A stretch of DNA of 64,000 bases, taken from NCBI RefSeq assembly GCF_016093275.1, contig NZ_JAEDAK010000006.1, positions 186,001 to 250,000 of the forward strand, in the 5' to 3' direction. Shown in pieces: positions 10,159 through 19,327 of the stretch. The translations under genes and the position numbers were made by a program. Below the pieces are notes generated by a model. It did no database searches, was not told the origin of the DNA, and saw nothing but the letters and a program-made list of their open reading frames with translations. The stretch comes from Inhella proteolytica. GTDB taxonomy: Bacteria; Pseudomonadota; Gammaproteobacteria; Burkholderiales; Burkholderiaceae_C. The first letter of the stretch is position 1. Each line of letters opens with the position of its first letter.

Positions 10159-10195
10159 GAGGGTGAGAGGAAATCGTTCATGCCCGCCCTGACCC

Positions 10196-10280
10196 CCAAA
10201 AGCGCCGCACTCGGCGTTGCAACTGCTCGCCGTAGCCCGGGCTACAGCTCCGCGTCGCGCCTTGATTGCGCCGCTTTTGG
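10196..10280. repeat. Structured hairpin repeat, copy A (upstream of benE)
   Basis: Nested inverted repeat: outer arms CCAAAAGCG (10196-10204) and CGCTTTTGG (10272-10280), middle GGCG (10213-10216)/CGCC (10258-10261), and a perfect 14-bp palindrome GTAGCCCGGGCTAC at 10232-10245. The boxes GGCGTTG, TGCTCGC and AGCTCCGCG around the palindrome recur in the same order in the atpD-atpC gap (60972-61053), where the tip sequence differs but is again self-complementary. Both look like members of one dispersed element family. Confidence 0.55.
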
Positions 10281-10330
10281 CGGCCCGTTCGGTCACGCCC
10301 GATTCCCTCTCACTCTCTGACGCGGCACCT

Positions 10331-11485
10331 GTGGGACTGAGCCGGCACGACTTTCCCGCCCTGGTGGCCGGCTTCGTCGCCGTGCTGGTGGGCTTCACCA
10401 GTTCGGTGGCGCTGGTGTTCCAGGCGGCGCAGAACCTGAACGCCACGCCCGCGCAGACGGCGTCCTGGATCTGGGCCCTGGGCCTGGGTACCGGGCTGAC
10501 CTCGCTGTTCCTCTCCTGGCGCTACCGCCAGCCGGTGCTCACCGCCTGGAGCACGCCGGGCTCGGCGCTGATCGCCGCCGCACCGGGGCTGACCTTGGCC
10601 GAGGGCATCGGCGCCTTCGTGGTCTGCGGCGGGCTGATCGTGCTGGCCGGCACCACGCGCGGCTTCGAGCGCCTGATGAACCGCATTCCCGCCAGCATTG
10701 CCGCCAGCCTGCTGGCCGGAGTGCTGGCGCGCTTCGGGCTGGATGCCGTGACGCAGGCGCCCGCCAGTCTGTCCCTGGTGCTGGGCATGCTGCTGGCGTA
10801 TTTGCTGGGCCGGCGCCTGTGGCCGCGTTACGCGGTGCCGGGCGTGCTGGTGGTTGGGGTGGCGATGGCCTTGAGCCTGGGGCAGCTGGACCTGAGCCGG
10901 GTGCTGGCCGGCGGCTGGGCCGCGCCGGTGTGGGTGACGCCGGTGTTCAGCCTGAACGCCCTGATTGGCCTGGCGCTGCCGCTCTTCGTCGTCACCATGG
11001 CCTCGCAGAACCTGCCCGGCGTGGCGGCGCAGCGTGCGGCCGGGGTGACGGCGCCGATCTCGCCTGTCATCACCACCACCGGCGTGGCCACGCTGCTGCT
11101 CGCGCCCTTCGGCGCCTTTGCCATCAACCTGGCTGCCATCACGGCCGCCATCTGCATGGGCCGCGAGGCTCACGAGGACCCGCAGCGCCGCTGGCTCGCC
11201 AGCGCCTCGGCCGGGCTGGTCTACATCCTCGTCGGCTTGGCAGGCGGCGCGGTGGTGGCGCTGTTCGCGGCCTTCCCCAAGGCCCTGGTGCTGGCGGTGG
11301 CGGCACTTGCCCTGTTGGGCGCCATCGGCAACGGCCTGGCGCATGGCATGAAGGAAGAGGGCGAGCGCGACGCCGCGGTGCTGACCTTCCTCGTCACGCT
11401 CTCAGGCATCCAGATCGCCGGCATCGGCGCGCCCTTCTGGGCGGTGCTGGTGGGTCTGCTGGCGCTGCTGCTCAGGAAGCGCTAG
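10331..11485 (+). CDS. BenE-family (benzoate/H+ symporter-like) membrane transporter
   Basis: Inner-membrane secondary transporter of about 384 aa. Similar in layout to E. coli YdcO/BenE: an N-terminal DFPALVAGFVAVLVGFTSSVALVFQ helix, about twelve membrane segments and the conserved VTMASQNLPGVAAQRAAG segment near residue 220. No aromatic-degradation genes lie near, so benzoate itself is not implied. The start is uncertain: GTG 10331 best matches the family N-terminus but lacks a ribosome site; the frame is open to TTG 10217, and that part overlaps a hairpin repeat. A better ribosome site (GAGAGG, 10165-10170) precedes an out-of-frame ATG at 10180. Confidence 0.82.
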   Translation: MGLSRHDFPALVAGFVAVLVGFTSSVALVFQAAQNLNATPAQTASWIWALGLGTGLTSLFLSWRYRQPVLTAWSTPGSALIAAAPGLTLAEGIGAFVVCGGLIVLAGTTRGFERLMNRIPASIAASLLAGVLARFGLDAVTQAPASLSLVLGMLLAYLLGRRLWPRYAVPGVLVVGVAMALSLGQLDLSRVLAGGWAAPVWVTPVFSLNALIGLALPLFVVTMASQNLPGVAAQRAAGVTAPISPVITTTGVATLLLAPFGAFAINLAAITAAICMGREAHEDPQRRWLASASAGLVYILVGLAGGAVVALFAAFPKALVLAVAALALLGAIGNGLAHGMKEEGERDAAVLTFLVTLSGIQIAGIGAPFWAVLVGLLALLLRKR

Positions 11486-11522
11486 GCCTGTCCGGGCGCC
11501 TCGATCTTCCGGCCGGCATTTC

Positions 11523-11555
11523 TTGACACAAGACAAATACGAATAATTCGCATTT
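11523..11555 (+). promoter_or_regulatory. Promoter with Fur-box-like dyad before feoAB
   Basis: TTGACA (-35-like, 11523-11528) followed by a 21-bp near-perfect dyad at 11535-11555 with arms AAATACGAAT and ATTCGCATTT. The AT-rich dyad stands out in this GC-rich sequence and matches the form of Fur sites. It ends 33 nt before the feoA start, so iron-bound Fur would block the promoter. A clean -10 hexamer is not obvious. Confidence 0.7.
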
Positions 11556-11588
11556 GTGGAAAATGCAGGCCTACTCTGCCGCCTTGCC

Positions 11589-11831
11589 ATGACTCTCGAC
11601 CGCCTGCCGCTGCGCCTGCGCGCCACCATCCGTCACCTCCAAGAGGCGCCGGCTGATTGGCAGCGTGCCCTGCAGGATCTCGGCTTCGTGCCGGGTGAGA
11701 CGGTGCAGGTGCTGCGCCGCGCGGCCCTGGGAGGTGACCCGCTGGTGGTGCAGGTGGGCGCCAGTCGCTTTGCGCTGCGCCGCGCCGAGGCGGCTTGCGT
11801 CGCGTTGGACGGCGACGCCGCGGCGCGCTGA
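11589..11831 (+). CDS. feoA: Ferrous iron transport protein A
   Basis: Small cytosolic SH3-like partner of the FeoB ferrous-iron channel, 80 aa. Sequence features of the family: LPLRLRATIRHL near the start, LQDLGFVPGETVQVLRRAALGGDPLVVQVG in the middle and RFALRRAEAACV at the end. ATG 11589 was preferred to an in-frame opening at 11556, which would start next to the Fur-box dyad. The stop overlaps the feoB start by one base (TGATG), so the two are translationally coupled. Expected to be repressed by Fur in iron-rich conditions. Confidence 0.92.
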   Translation: MTLDRLPLRLRATIRHLQEAPADWQRALQDLGFVPGETVQVLRRAALGGDPLVVQVGASRFALRRAEAACVALDGDAAAR

Positions 11832-13681
11832 TGCAGCAGGCCGTCGTCCATCTCCATCCGGCCGGCCGCCTGCTGGCCCTGCTGGGCAACCCGAACTGCG
11901 GCAAGACCGCCCTCTTCAACCGCCTCACCGGCAGCCGCCAGAAGGTGGCCAACTATGCTGGCGTTACGGTGGAGCGCAAGGAGGGCCGGCTGCTAACGCC
12001 CGGCGGCGAACGACTGCGCCTGCTGGACCTGCCCGGCACCTACAGCCTGCATCCGCGCAGCCCGGATGAGCAGGTCACCCGCGATGTGCTGGCCGGCGTA
12101 GCCAAGGGCGAAAAGCGCCCGGACCTGCTGCTCTGCGTGGTGGACGCCAGCAACCTGCGCCGCCACCTGCGCCTGGTGCTGGCGGCGCAGCGCCAGGGCC
12201 TGCCCTGCGTGCTGATGCTGAACATGGCCGATGTGGCCGAGCGCCGCGGCCTGCGGGTGGATGCGGCGGCCCTCAGCCGCGAGCTCGGCATGCCGGTGCT
12301 GCGCAGCGTGGCGGTGGAAGGAGACGGGGTGGACGCGCTGCGCCGCCTGCTCGACGACCCGGCCACCTGGCAGCCCGCCGCGCCGCCGCAGCAGCCCGAA
12401 GCCGACGATGGCGCGCGCATCGCCGCCTTGCTGCAGCGCCTGGGGCTCGATCAAGCCTTGCCGCCCGGCCCCACCGAGCGCATCGACCGCTGGGTGCTGC
12501 ACCCGGTGCTCGGCCCGCTGCTGATGGCACTGCTGATGTTCGGCATGTTCCAGGCTGTGTTTGCGTGGGCCGAGGCGCCCAAGGCTTGGATCGAGGCCGG
12601 CGCGGCCTGGGTGGCCGCAGGCCTGAACACCCACATGGCCGAAGGCTGGCTGCGCAGCCTGCTGGTGGATGGCCTGATTGCCGGGGCGGGCGGGGTGCTG
12701 GTGTTCCTGCCGCAGATCCTGATCCTGTTCGCCTTCATCCTGCTGCTGGAGGAAAGCGGCTACCTGCCCCGGGCGGCCTACCTGCTGGACCGCTGGATGG
12801 GTGGCCTGGGCCTGTCCGGCCGCAGCTTCATTCCGCTGCTGTCCAGCTTCGCCTGCGCGATCCCCGGCATCATGGCCACGCGCGCCATTGCCAACCCGCG
12901 CGACCGGCTCGTGACGATCGCGCTGGCGCCGCTGATGACCTGCTCGGCGCGTCTGCCGGTGTACGCACTGCTGATCGGTGCCTTCATTCCGCAGCGCCGC
13001 CTCTGGGGCGGCATCGAACTGCAGGGCCTGGTGCTGTTTGCGCTCTATGCCGCCGGCATGGCCAGCGCGGCCGCGGTGGCCTGGCTGCTCAAGCACCTGA
13101 CAGCGCGCGGCCAGGTGCGCACGCTGATGATGGAGCTGCCCGAGTACCACTGGCCGCGCCTGCGCAACTTGGCCATCGGGCTGCTCCAGAGGGCCTGGAT
13201 CTTCATCCGCCGCGTGGGCGGCATCATCCTCGTGATGACGCTGGCGATCTGGCTGCTCTCCAGCTACCCCGCCGCGCCGCTGGAGGCCACACGCCCCGCG
13301 ATCGAGTACAGCTGGGCTGGCCAGCTGGGGCGCTGGCTCGCACCGCTGTTCGAGCCGATCGGCTTCAACTGGCAGATCGTCATCGCGCTGATTCCCGGCC
13401 TGGCCGCCCGCGAAGTGGCGGTGGGTGCGCTGGCCACGGTCTACGCCGTTTCCAGCGAAGGCCATGCGCTGACCGGCCTGATCGCCCAGCAATGGAGCCT
13501 GCCCACGGCGCTGGCCCTGCTGGCCTGGTACGTGGTGGCGCCGCAATGCCTGAGCACCCTGGCCACCATCAAACGCGAAACCGGCGGCTGGGCGATGCCA
13601 CTGGGTGTGGCGACGGCCTATTTCGGGCTCGCCTACGGCGCAGCTGGGCTGACCTACGTGCTGGCCCGGGCGAGCGTCTGA
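11831..13681 (+). CDS. feoB: Ferrous iron transport protein B (GTPase-permease)
   Basis: Inner-membrane Fe2+ uptake protein with an N-terminal G domain, 616 aa; shorter than the 773 aa of E. coli FeoB. Visible: G1 GNPNCGKT (residues 19-26), G2 around NYAGVTVE, G3 DLPGTY, G4 NMAD, then the paired gate regions with conserved cysteines (SSFACAIPGIMATR and LAPLMTCSARLPVY). ATG 11831 overlaps the feoA stop; an upstream opening at 11795 is inside feoA. No feoC follows, as in many betaproteobacteria. Confidence 0.95.
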   Translation: MQQAVVHLHPAGRLLALLGNPNCGKTALFNRLTGSRQKVANYAGVTVERKEGRLLTPGGERLRLLDLPGTYSLHPRSPDEQVTRDVLAGVAKGEKRPDLLLCVVDASNLRRHLRLVLAAQRQGLPCVLMLNMADVAERRGLRVDAAALSRELGMPVLRSVAVEGDGVDALRRLLDDPATWQPAAPPQQPEADDGARIAALLQRLGLDQALPPGPTERIDRWVLHPVLGPLLMALLMFGMFQAVFAWAEAPKAWIEAGAAWVAAGLNTHMAEGWLRSLLVDGLIAGAGGVLVFLPQILILFAFILLLEESGYLPRAAYLLDRWMGGLGLSGRSFIPLLSSFACAIPGIMATRAIANPRDRLVTIALAPLMTCSARLPVYALLIGAFIPQRRLWGGIELQGLVLFALYAAGMASAAAVAWLLKHLTARGQVRTLMMELPEYHWPRLRNLAIGLLQRAWIFIRRVGGIILVMTLAIWLLSSYPAAPLEATRPAIEYSWAGQLGRWLAPLFEPIGFNWQIVIALIPGLAAREVAVGALATVYAVSSEGHALTGLIAQQWSLPTALALLAWYVVAPQCLSTLATIKRETGGWAMPLGVATAYFGLAYGAAGLTYVLARASV

Positions 13682-13692
13682 GTCAGCCGTGC

Positions 13693-13714
13693 GCGCGAGC
13701 CGATGTGCTCGCGC
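13693..13714 (+). terminator. Hairpin after feoB, possible terminator
   Basis: An 8-bp stem GCGCGAGC (13693-13700) and GCTCGCGC (13707-13714), loop CGATGT, 12 nt after the feoB stop and between convergent genes. No T-run follows, so a factor-independent terminator is doubtful. Confidence 0.35.
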
Positions 13715-13788
13715 TCGCAGGGATCAGCCTCAGCAAACGCCCGCCTCCCCGTCGCGTGGTCAACGGCCCGGAGCCTGAGTCCTTGGCG

Positions 13789-14325
13789 TCAGCGCTGCCC
13801 AGCGGCTTGGGCGGCACGCGCCCGATCGGTGTAGGTCTTGTAAGCCGGCAGGGCGATGGCGGCGACGATGCCCAGTATGAAGACCACCGGTAGGAAGCAG
13901 CCCAGAACCTTGACACCCAGGCTGTTGGGCGGCGGCGGAGGGCCAAAGCGGTTGGCGGTCTTGCTGCCGGGGGCAAAGGTCCAGATCAGGCCAATGACCG
14001 GCACGATCATGGTCGCCGACCACCACCCGCTGATGTTCAGGTCGTGGCAGCGCTTGATACCGACGATGACGCTGAACCAGAGGAAGACGGCGAGCGCCAG
14101 GAAGTAGACCACCATGGCAAAGCCCGGAGATCCGAAGGCTACAGCCGCGCCCATGACCAAAGCCTGAAAGAGCAGCGAAGCCCCAGTGACATAGGCCAGG
14201 TAGCGCAGCCGCCCGATGCGGCCCTGATGCGAAAAGAGATTCAGCTCGGCGACCCCCTCCGGGGATTGCAGGTCCGCTACATGGGCGCGCGGCGGGGTGA
14301 ATGGGTTCATGTTCGTTTCACTCAT
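13789..14325 (-). CDS. DUF805 membrane protein with pilin-like C-terminal helix
   Basis: Inner-membrane protein of 178 aa, function unknown. After a soluble N-terminus with NPFTPPRAHVAD it shows the DUF805 pattern: FSHQGRIGRLRYLAY, several helices, IKRCHDLNISGWW, and IVPVIGLIWTFAPGSKTANRFGPPP. The last ~35 residues (LGIVAAIALPAYKTYTDRARAAQ) closely resemble the N-terminal helix of type IV pilins. ATG 14325 has the ribosome site AAGGAGAG four bases upstream. It follows the DUF58 gene by 18 nt on the same strand, so it is probably the last gene of the MoxR operon. Its N-terminal motif recurs in the RDD protein at the operon's other end. Confidence 0.8.
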   Translation of the reverse strand: MSETNMNPFTPPRAHVADLQSPEGVAELNLFSHQGRIGRLRYLAYVTGASLLFQALVMGAAVAFGSPGFAMVVYFLALAVFLWFSVIVGIKRCHDLNISGWWSATMIVPVIGLIWTFAPGSKTANRFGPPPPPNSLGVKVLGCFLPVVFILGIVAAIALPAYKTYTDRARAAQAAGQR

Positions 14326-14343
14326 GGTCTCTCCTTGAAGGCA

Positions 14344-15707
14344 CTACAAAAGCCCGGCGCGCTTGACCTGGTGGTAGCGGTTCACCAGGCTGGCAGCCAG
14401 GGCGCGGGGTTCGACGTCAACGGACAGCTTGTCGTGGTCCACTACGCGCGCGAAGGCGTCGTGGCGGGCCTGGGACAGCAGGTGCGCGCTGGCCACGGCC
14501 ACGGCGGCCTCGCTGTCGCCGATGGCCTGCTCGGTGATGCGGCCCAGCGCGGTTTCCCGCAGGCTGGCCAGCAGCACCAGATGACGGCGCCGCAGCAAGC
14601 GCAGCGCGGGCTGAAGCTCGGGCACATCCTCATCGCGGAAATTGGTCAGGATGATGACCAGCGAGCGGCGACGCAGGCGCTTGGTCAGGGCCTCCGCGGC
14701 GGCCAGGTAGTCGGAGTGATGGCTGCCGGGCTGCAGATCGTGCATCTTGTTCATCAGCGCATTCAGCGTGGCCAGGCCCTTGCGCGGCGCGAAGTCGCGG
14801 CGCTCGCCTTCCGCGCAGCCGAAGGTCATCGCGCCGACCTCGTCGCCCTCGTGCAGGGCGACGTAGCTGAGCAGCATCAGCGCGTCGAGCGCGTCGTCGA
14901 AATGGCTGTTCTCGCCGCTGCCGGCGGACTGCTCGTCGGCGCGCATGCGGCGGCCGCAGTCGAGCAGGAACATCACGCATTGGTCGCGCTCGTCCTGGTA
15001 CTCGCGCACCACCGGCCGGCGGTGGCGCAGCGAGGCCTTGACGTCGAGGTGGCGCAGCGGGTCGCCGCGCCGGTACTCGGCCAGCTGGCGGAAGTCGGTG
15101 CCCTGGCCGCGCTGCACGTAGGTCTTGATGCCGATCTGCGCCAGGCGCCGGTCGCCACTCAGCCAGGCGTAGCGCGCCAGCGCGGCGAAGTTCGGGTACA
15201 CGCGCAGCTGCTGCGCCTCGCCCAGGCGCTCGCGCAGCTCAAAGAGCCCGGCGCGGCTGCGCCAGAGCAGCTGGGTCTGGCCCAGGCGCACCAGGCCGCG
15301 CTGGCGCGCGGTGACGCGAAAGCGCAGCGTGCTGCGCTGCTGCGCGCCGATCCGCAGACGCTGGGGCAGACCCTCGAAATCGAACACCGGGTCGAGCTCG
15401 TCAATGACCTGCAGCTGCCAGGCCAGGGGGCCGGGGTTGACGAGCTCCAGTCGAAGCTCGGTGGAGACGCCGATGGCGAACGCGGCCGGCAGGCGGCGCT
15501 CCACGCGCAGGCCGCCGCGCTGCCACAGGCTCAGGCTGCGCCACAGGTCCAGGCCGGCCAGCGCCAGCAGCGCGAGCAGCAGGCCCATGCCCAGCGCCAC
15601 GGCGCTGGCCAGCGGCGCACCAAAGGCCAGCGCCAGCGCCAGGGCGAGCGCCAGCGCCGCCAGCGCGTAGACGCTGGCGGTCGTGGGGCGGACGACACGG
15701 CGTGGGC

Positions 15708-15711
<4 letters not shown>
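14344..15711 (-). CDS. DUF58 domain protein with degenerate metal-site motif
   Basis: Membrane-anchored protein of 455 aa with a von Willebrand A-like C-terminal half. Two hydrophobic segments (about residues 12-60) precede a beta-rich region and the DUF58 core YRRGDPLRHLDVKASLRHRRPVVREYQDERD. The metal-ion site that follows reads DCGRRM (D251), where functional VWA domains usually have DxSxS. I chose TTG 15711, whose TTGA overlaps the moxR stop; the open frame further upstream lies inside moxR and no ATG or GTG fits better. DUF58 proteins are almost always partners of MoxR ATPases, encoded immediately upstream here. Exact role unknown. Confidence 0.85.
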
Positions 15712-16684
<973 letters not shown>

Positions 16685-16688
<4 letters not shown>

Positions 16689-17884
16689 GTCGGGTGTCTT
16701 TCGTCGGAAGTCTGGTGGGCGAGCCGGCGCCGTGCGGTTTCGAGCAAGAGCAGCAGCGGCGGCAGCTGCGCCCGGGTGCAGAAGCGGGTGGACAGGGCGG
16801 TGGAGAGTTCGAGCGCCGGCAGGCCGGTGGCGGCCGCCACGGCCGCCGCCCGTTCGGACGCCTTCATGCGGGCAAAGCCCGGCAGCTGGCGCTGCGCGGC
16901 CTCCACCAGGGCGCGCTGCTGGGCCGCCAGCAGGGCCTCGCGGCCGCCCTGGTGCAGGAAAGCGCCGAGCCCGCGCACCTGTTCCGAGATGGAGCGGCGC
17001 AGGCGCGGTGGCGCGGCCATCAGCGGCCCGAAGCGCACGGCCGCGCGCCACAGCGCCGCGGCCAGGGCCAGCAGGCCCGCGAGGATGGCGATCCAGCTCT
17101 GCTGCCACAGCCAGGGCAGCAGGGCCTGGCGCTTCTCGTGCAGATAGATCCAGGTGACGGCGCCTGCCTCGGCCTGTACGGCGGCGGCCAGCAGCAGGGG
17201 GTTGTCGCAGCGCAGCGCGGGCTCGTTGTGGAAGAGGTTGAGGCCGCTGTTGAGCGCGGTGACGCTACCGCGCCCCAGCGGAACCCGGAGCGCATGCACG
17301 GCGCTCTTGCGTGCCAGCGTCCAGGCCGGGGCATGGTTCCGCCTGGGGCGCAAGTTGTACTGGTCGGGGCGCGCGTCGCAGGAGGCGATCGATTCGGTGC
17401 GGTCCCAAAGTGGTGGAGTGGATACCAGCGCCTCGCGAGGCTGTGGCATCGACGCAATTTCCGAAGTGAGTGCCTTTTCCTGCCTGGAGCGCTTGCTGGG
17501 TTTGATGTCCAGCAGCTCAACCGGCACCCAGTCCGCCAGTGCCGAGTTATCCCACTCCGAGCTGGGCGCCAGCACCAGATGCCCGCCCTGGAGTACCCAT
17601 TGCTGCAACTGTGCCGAGCGTTCGGGCATCAGCTGCCAATCGCTGGACAGCAGCACCAGGCGCGCCTGCGCGGGCGGCAGGGTCTTCAAGGCCTCGTGGC
17701 GCTCCACCTGCATGCCCAGGCGGCGCAGCAGCTGCTCGAAGGCGTAGACCGGGTTGTCGCGCGCCTCGCCCTGGGCGCCGCGGCGGCTGTACACCTCCAC
17801 CCATTCGGTGTTGAGCGACAGCCACCAGGCGCCCAGCAGCAGGCCCAACGCACCCAGTAGCCAGGCCAGACGTTCGCGCGTCAT
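16685..17884 (-). CDS. DUF4350 domain membrane protein
   Basis: Protein of 399 aa, function unknown. One N-terminal membrane helix (LAWLLGALGLLLGAWWLSL), then a DUF4350-type domain resembling a class I glutamine-amidotransferase-like fold (NPVYAFEQLLRRLGMQVE, ARLVLLSSDWQLMPERSAQLQQWVLQGGHLVLAPSSEW), a second helix near residue 270 (SWIAILAGLLALAAALW) and a cytosolic tail. Start and stop overlap the neighbouring genes by four bases on both sides, so it is translationally coupled to DUF4129 and moxR. DUF4350-DUF4129-MoxR-DUF58 sets recur in bacteria; what the domain binds is not known to me. Confidence 0.8.
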
Positions 17885-18600
17885 GCGGGTGCCTCCGCGG
17901 CAGCCGGCAGGTGCGCGTCAAAGCCCTGGCACAGCGCTTCCAGCTGTTCCGGCGCGAGCGTGCGCTGCGCGTAGGCCACCGTCTGCCAGCCCGTCACCAG
18001 CTGCACCAGAAAGGCCTGCGCCGGCCCCGCCAGGCGCGCCGCCGCCAGCGCCAGGCATTCGCTTTCGGTGCTGGCGGCGCGGATCGGCACGCCCTGCCCA
18101 TGCACCAGGCGCGAGAGCGCGCCGCGGTAAAGCAGGGACAGCGCGGCGCGTTCCTCGCCGCGCTGCCAGAGCGCGCGCGCCGCCGCGCCGATGTCGGCCG
18201 GCAGGCTGGCGGGGCGGATGTCCAGCGTGCCCACATGGGTGGGCGGCAGCGGGGCCAGCTCGCCTGCGCCGCGACCCCGGCCCAGCCAGTCGCGCAGGCG
18301 CAGCAGCAGCCAGATCAGCAGCGCCGCGCCGAGCAGCCAGATCGCCACGCGCAGGCCGGCACTCAGATTGCCCATGAGATCGGCCCACCAGCGTGCGTCG
18401 CTCTTCTTGCCAGGCTTCTCCTTGTCCTCATCGCGCTTGAAGCGCAGGGTCTTGGTCGTTTCCGTGCCGGGCAGCAGGGGGTCGGCCGCGACGGCGCTGG
18501 CCGCCGCCTGCACGGCGCTGGCGCTCATTGCCGGGGCTTCGGCGGCTGCGGCGGGGCCGCTGGCCAGCGCCAGCAGCAGCGCGGCCTTAAGCAAAGGCAT
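17881..18600 (-). CDS. DUF4129 domain membrane protein
   Basis: Protein of 239 aa with a signal-like N-terminus (MPLLKAALLLALASGPAAAAE), a single membrane helix at about residues 84-101 (VAIWLLGAALLIWLLLRL) and a C-terminal DUF4129 domain (ALWQRGEERAALSLLYRGALSRLV ... ASTESECLALA ... TGWQTVAYAQRTLAPEQLEALCQGFDAHL). This topology puts the N-terminal third in the periplasm and the DUF4129 domain in the cytosol, where it could meet MoxR. Coupled by ATGA to the DUF4350 gene downstream; ATG 18600 overlaps the end of the upstream membrane-protein gene. Confidence 0.82.
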   Translation of the reverse strand: MPLLKAALLLALASGPAAAAEAPAMSASAVQAAASAVAADPLLPGTETTKTLRFKRDEDKEKPGKKSDARWWADLMGNLSAGLRVAIWLLGAALLIWLLLRLRDWLGRGRGAGELAPLPPTHVGTLDIRPASLPADIGAAARALWQRGEERAALSLLYRGALSRLVHGQGVPIRAASTESECLALAAARLAGPAQAFLVQLVTGWQTVAYAQRTLAPEQLEALCQGFDAHLPAAAEAPA

Positions 18601-19327
18601 GGCGGAACTCCTGCTCGATGTCCCAGGCCTCCAGCGCCACGCGCCGGTTCAGGTACATCGCGAACCCGGCCGCCACATAGAAGGGCTCCAGGAACAGCAC
18701 CACGGCCGTGTAGCTCAGCGCCATCACCAGGTCGAAACCGAGCTGTCCGCCGGCATGCTGCTCGGGGTTTACGAACCAGTCCCAGATGCCGGCCTGTTCC
18801 GGGGCAAACCACCACAGCAGCGCCACCAGGCCATAGACGAGCACGCCTTCTGCATGCACAAAGGCGGTTTGCAGCGCGGTGGCGGCGCCGCGGTTGTCGT
18901 TCAACAGCAGCCGCCTGCGTTGGCGTCGGGCACTGCCGCGCTGGCCTTCGAGTTGCTCGATCGCCTGCGTGTAGGCGCGCCAGGGCGAGAAGCGCCGCCA
19001 GAACAGCGTGCGCAGCAGCTGTCCGCCCAGCACCTGGCGGCGCGCGCGCCACACATCGGCCCATTGCGTGGCTTCGCCGAAGACCGCGCGGGCCAGCACG
19101 AACACCAGCACACGGTCCAGCCAGGGCTTGAGCCAGAACAGGATCAGCAGCGGCAGCCAGCCCAGGCTGTCCACCGTGCACAGCGCCAGCGCCGCCACGG
19201 CCAGCAGCACCGGCGTGAAGCAGCGCCAGATCGAGCGTGCATGCGCGCGCACCAGGGCCAGTCCGAGGTCACAGGCCTCGGCCTGGCTGCGCGGGCGCAG
19301 CGCAATCGCCAGGCCTTCAACGCGCAT
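18587..19327 (-). CDS. Uncharacterised multi-helix membrane protein of the MoxR operon
   Basis: Protein of 246 aa, family not recognised. About four hydrophobic segments: residues 40-70 (PVLLAVAALALCTVDSLGWLPLLILF), 75-85, around 165-180 (GVLVYGLVALLWWF) and around 200-225 (VMALSYTAVVLFLEPFYVAAGFAMYLN), with a very basic loop between (GSARRQRRRLL). It overlaps the upstream SpoIIM-like gene by 11 nt and the downstream DUF4129 gene by 14 nt. Proteins of this position and topology accompany DUF4129/SpoIIM/RDD genes, so membership of a membrane complex is inferred from context only. Confidence 0.75.
   Translation of the reverse strand: MRVEGLAIALRPRSQAEACDLGLALVRAHARSIWRCFTPVLLAVAALALCTVDSLGWLPLLILFWLKPWLDRVLVFVLARAVFGEATQWADVWRARRQVLGGQLLRTLFWRRFSPWRAYTQAIEQLEGQRGSARRQRRRLLLNDNRGAATALQTAFVHAEGVLVYGLVALLWWFAPEQAGIWDWFVNPEQHAGGQLGFDLVMALSYTAVVLFLEPFYVAAGFAMYLNRRVALEAWDIEQEFRHAFA

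Noticed and set aside
13693-13714. A third copy of the hairpin repeat after feoB
   Set aside because: It has a TGCTCGC, but not the GGCGTTG or AGCTCCGCG boxes, nor the nested outer arms.
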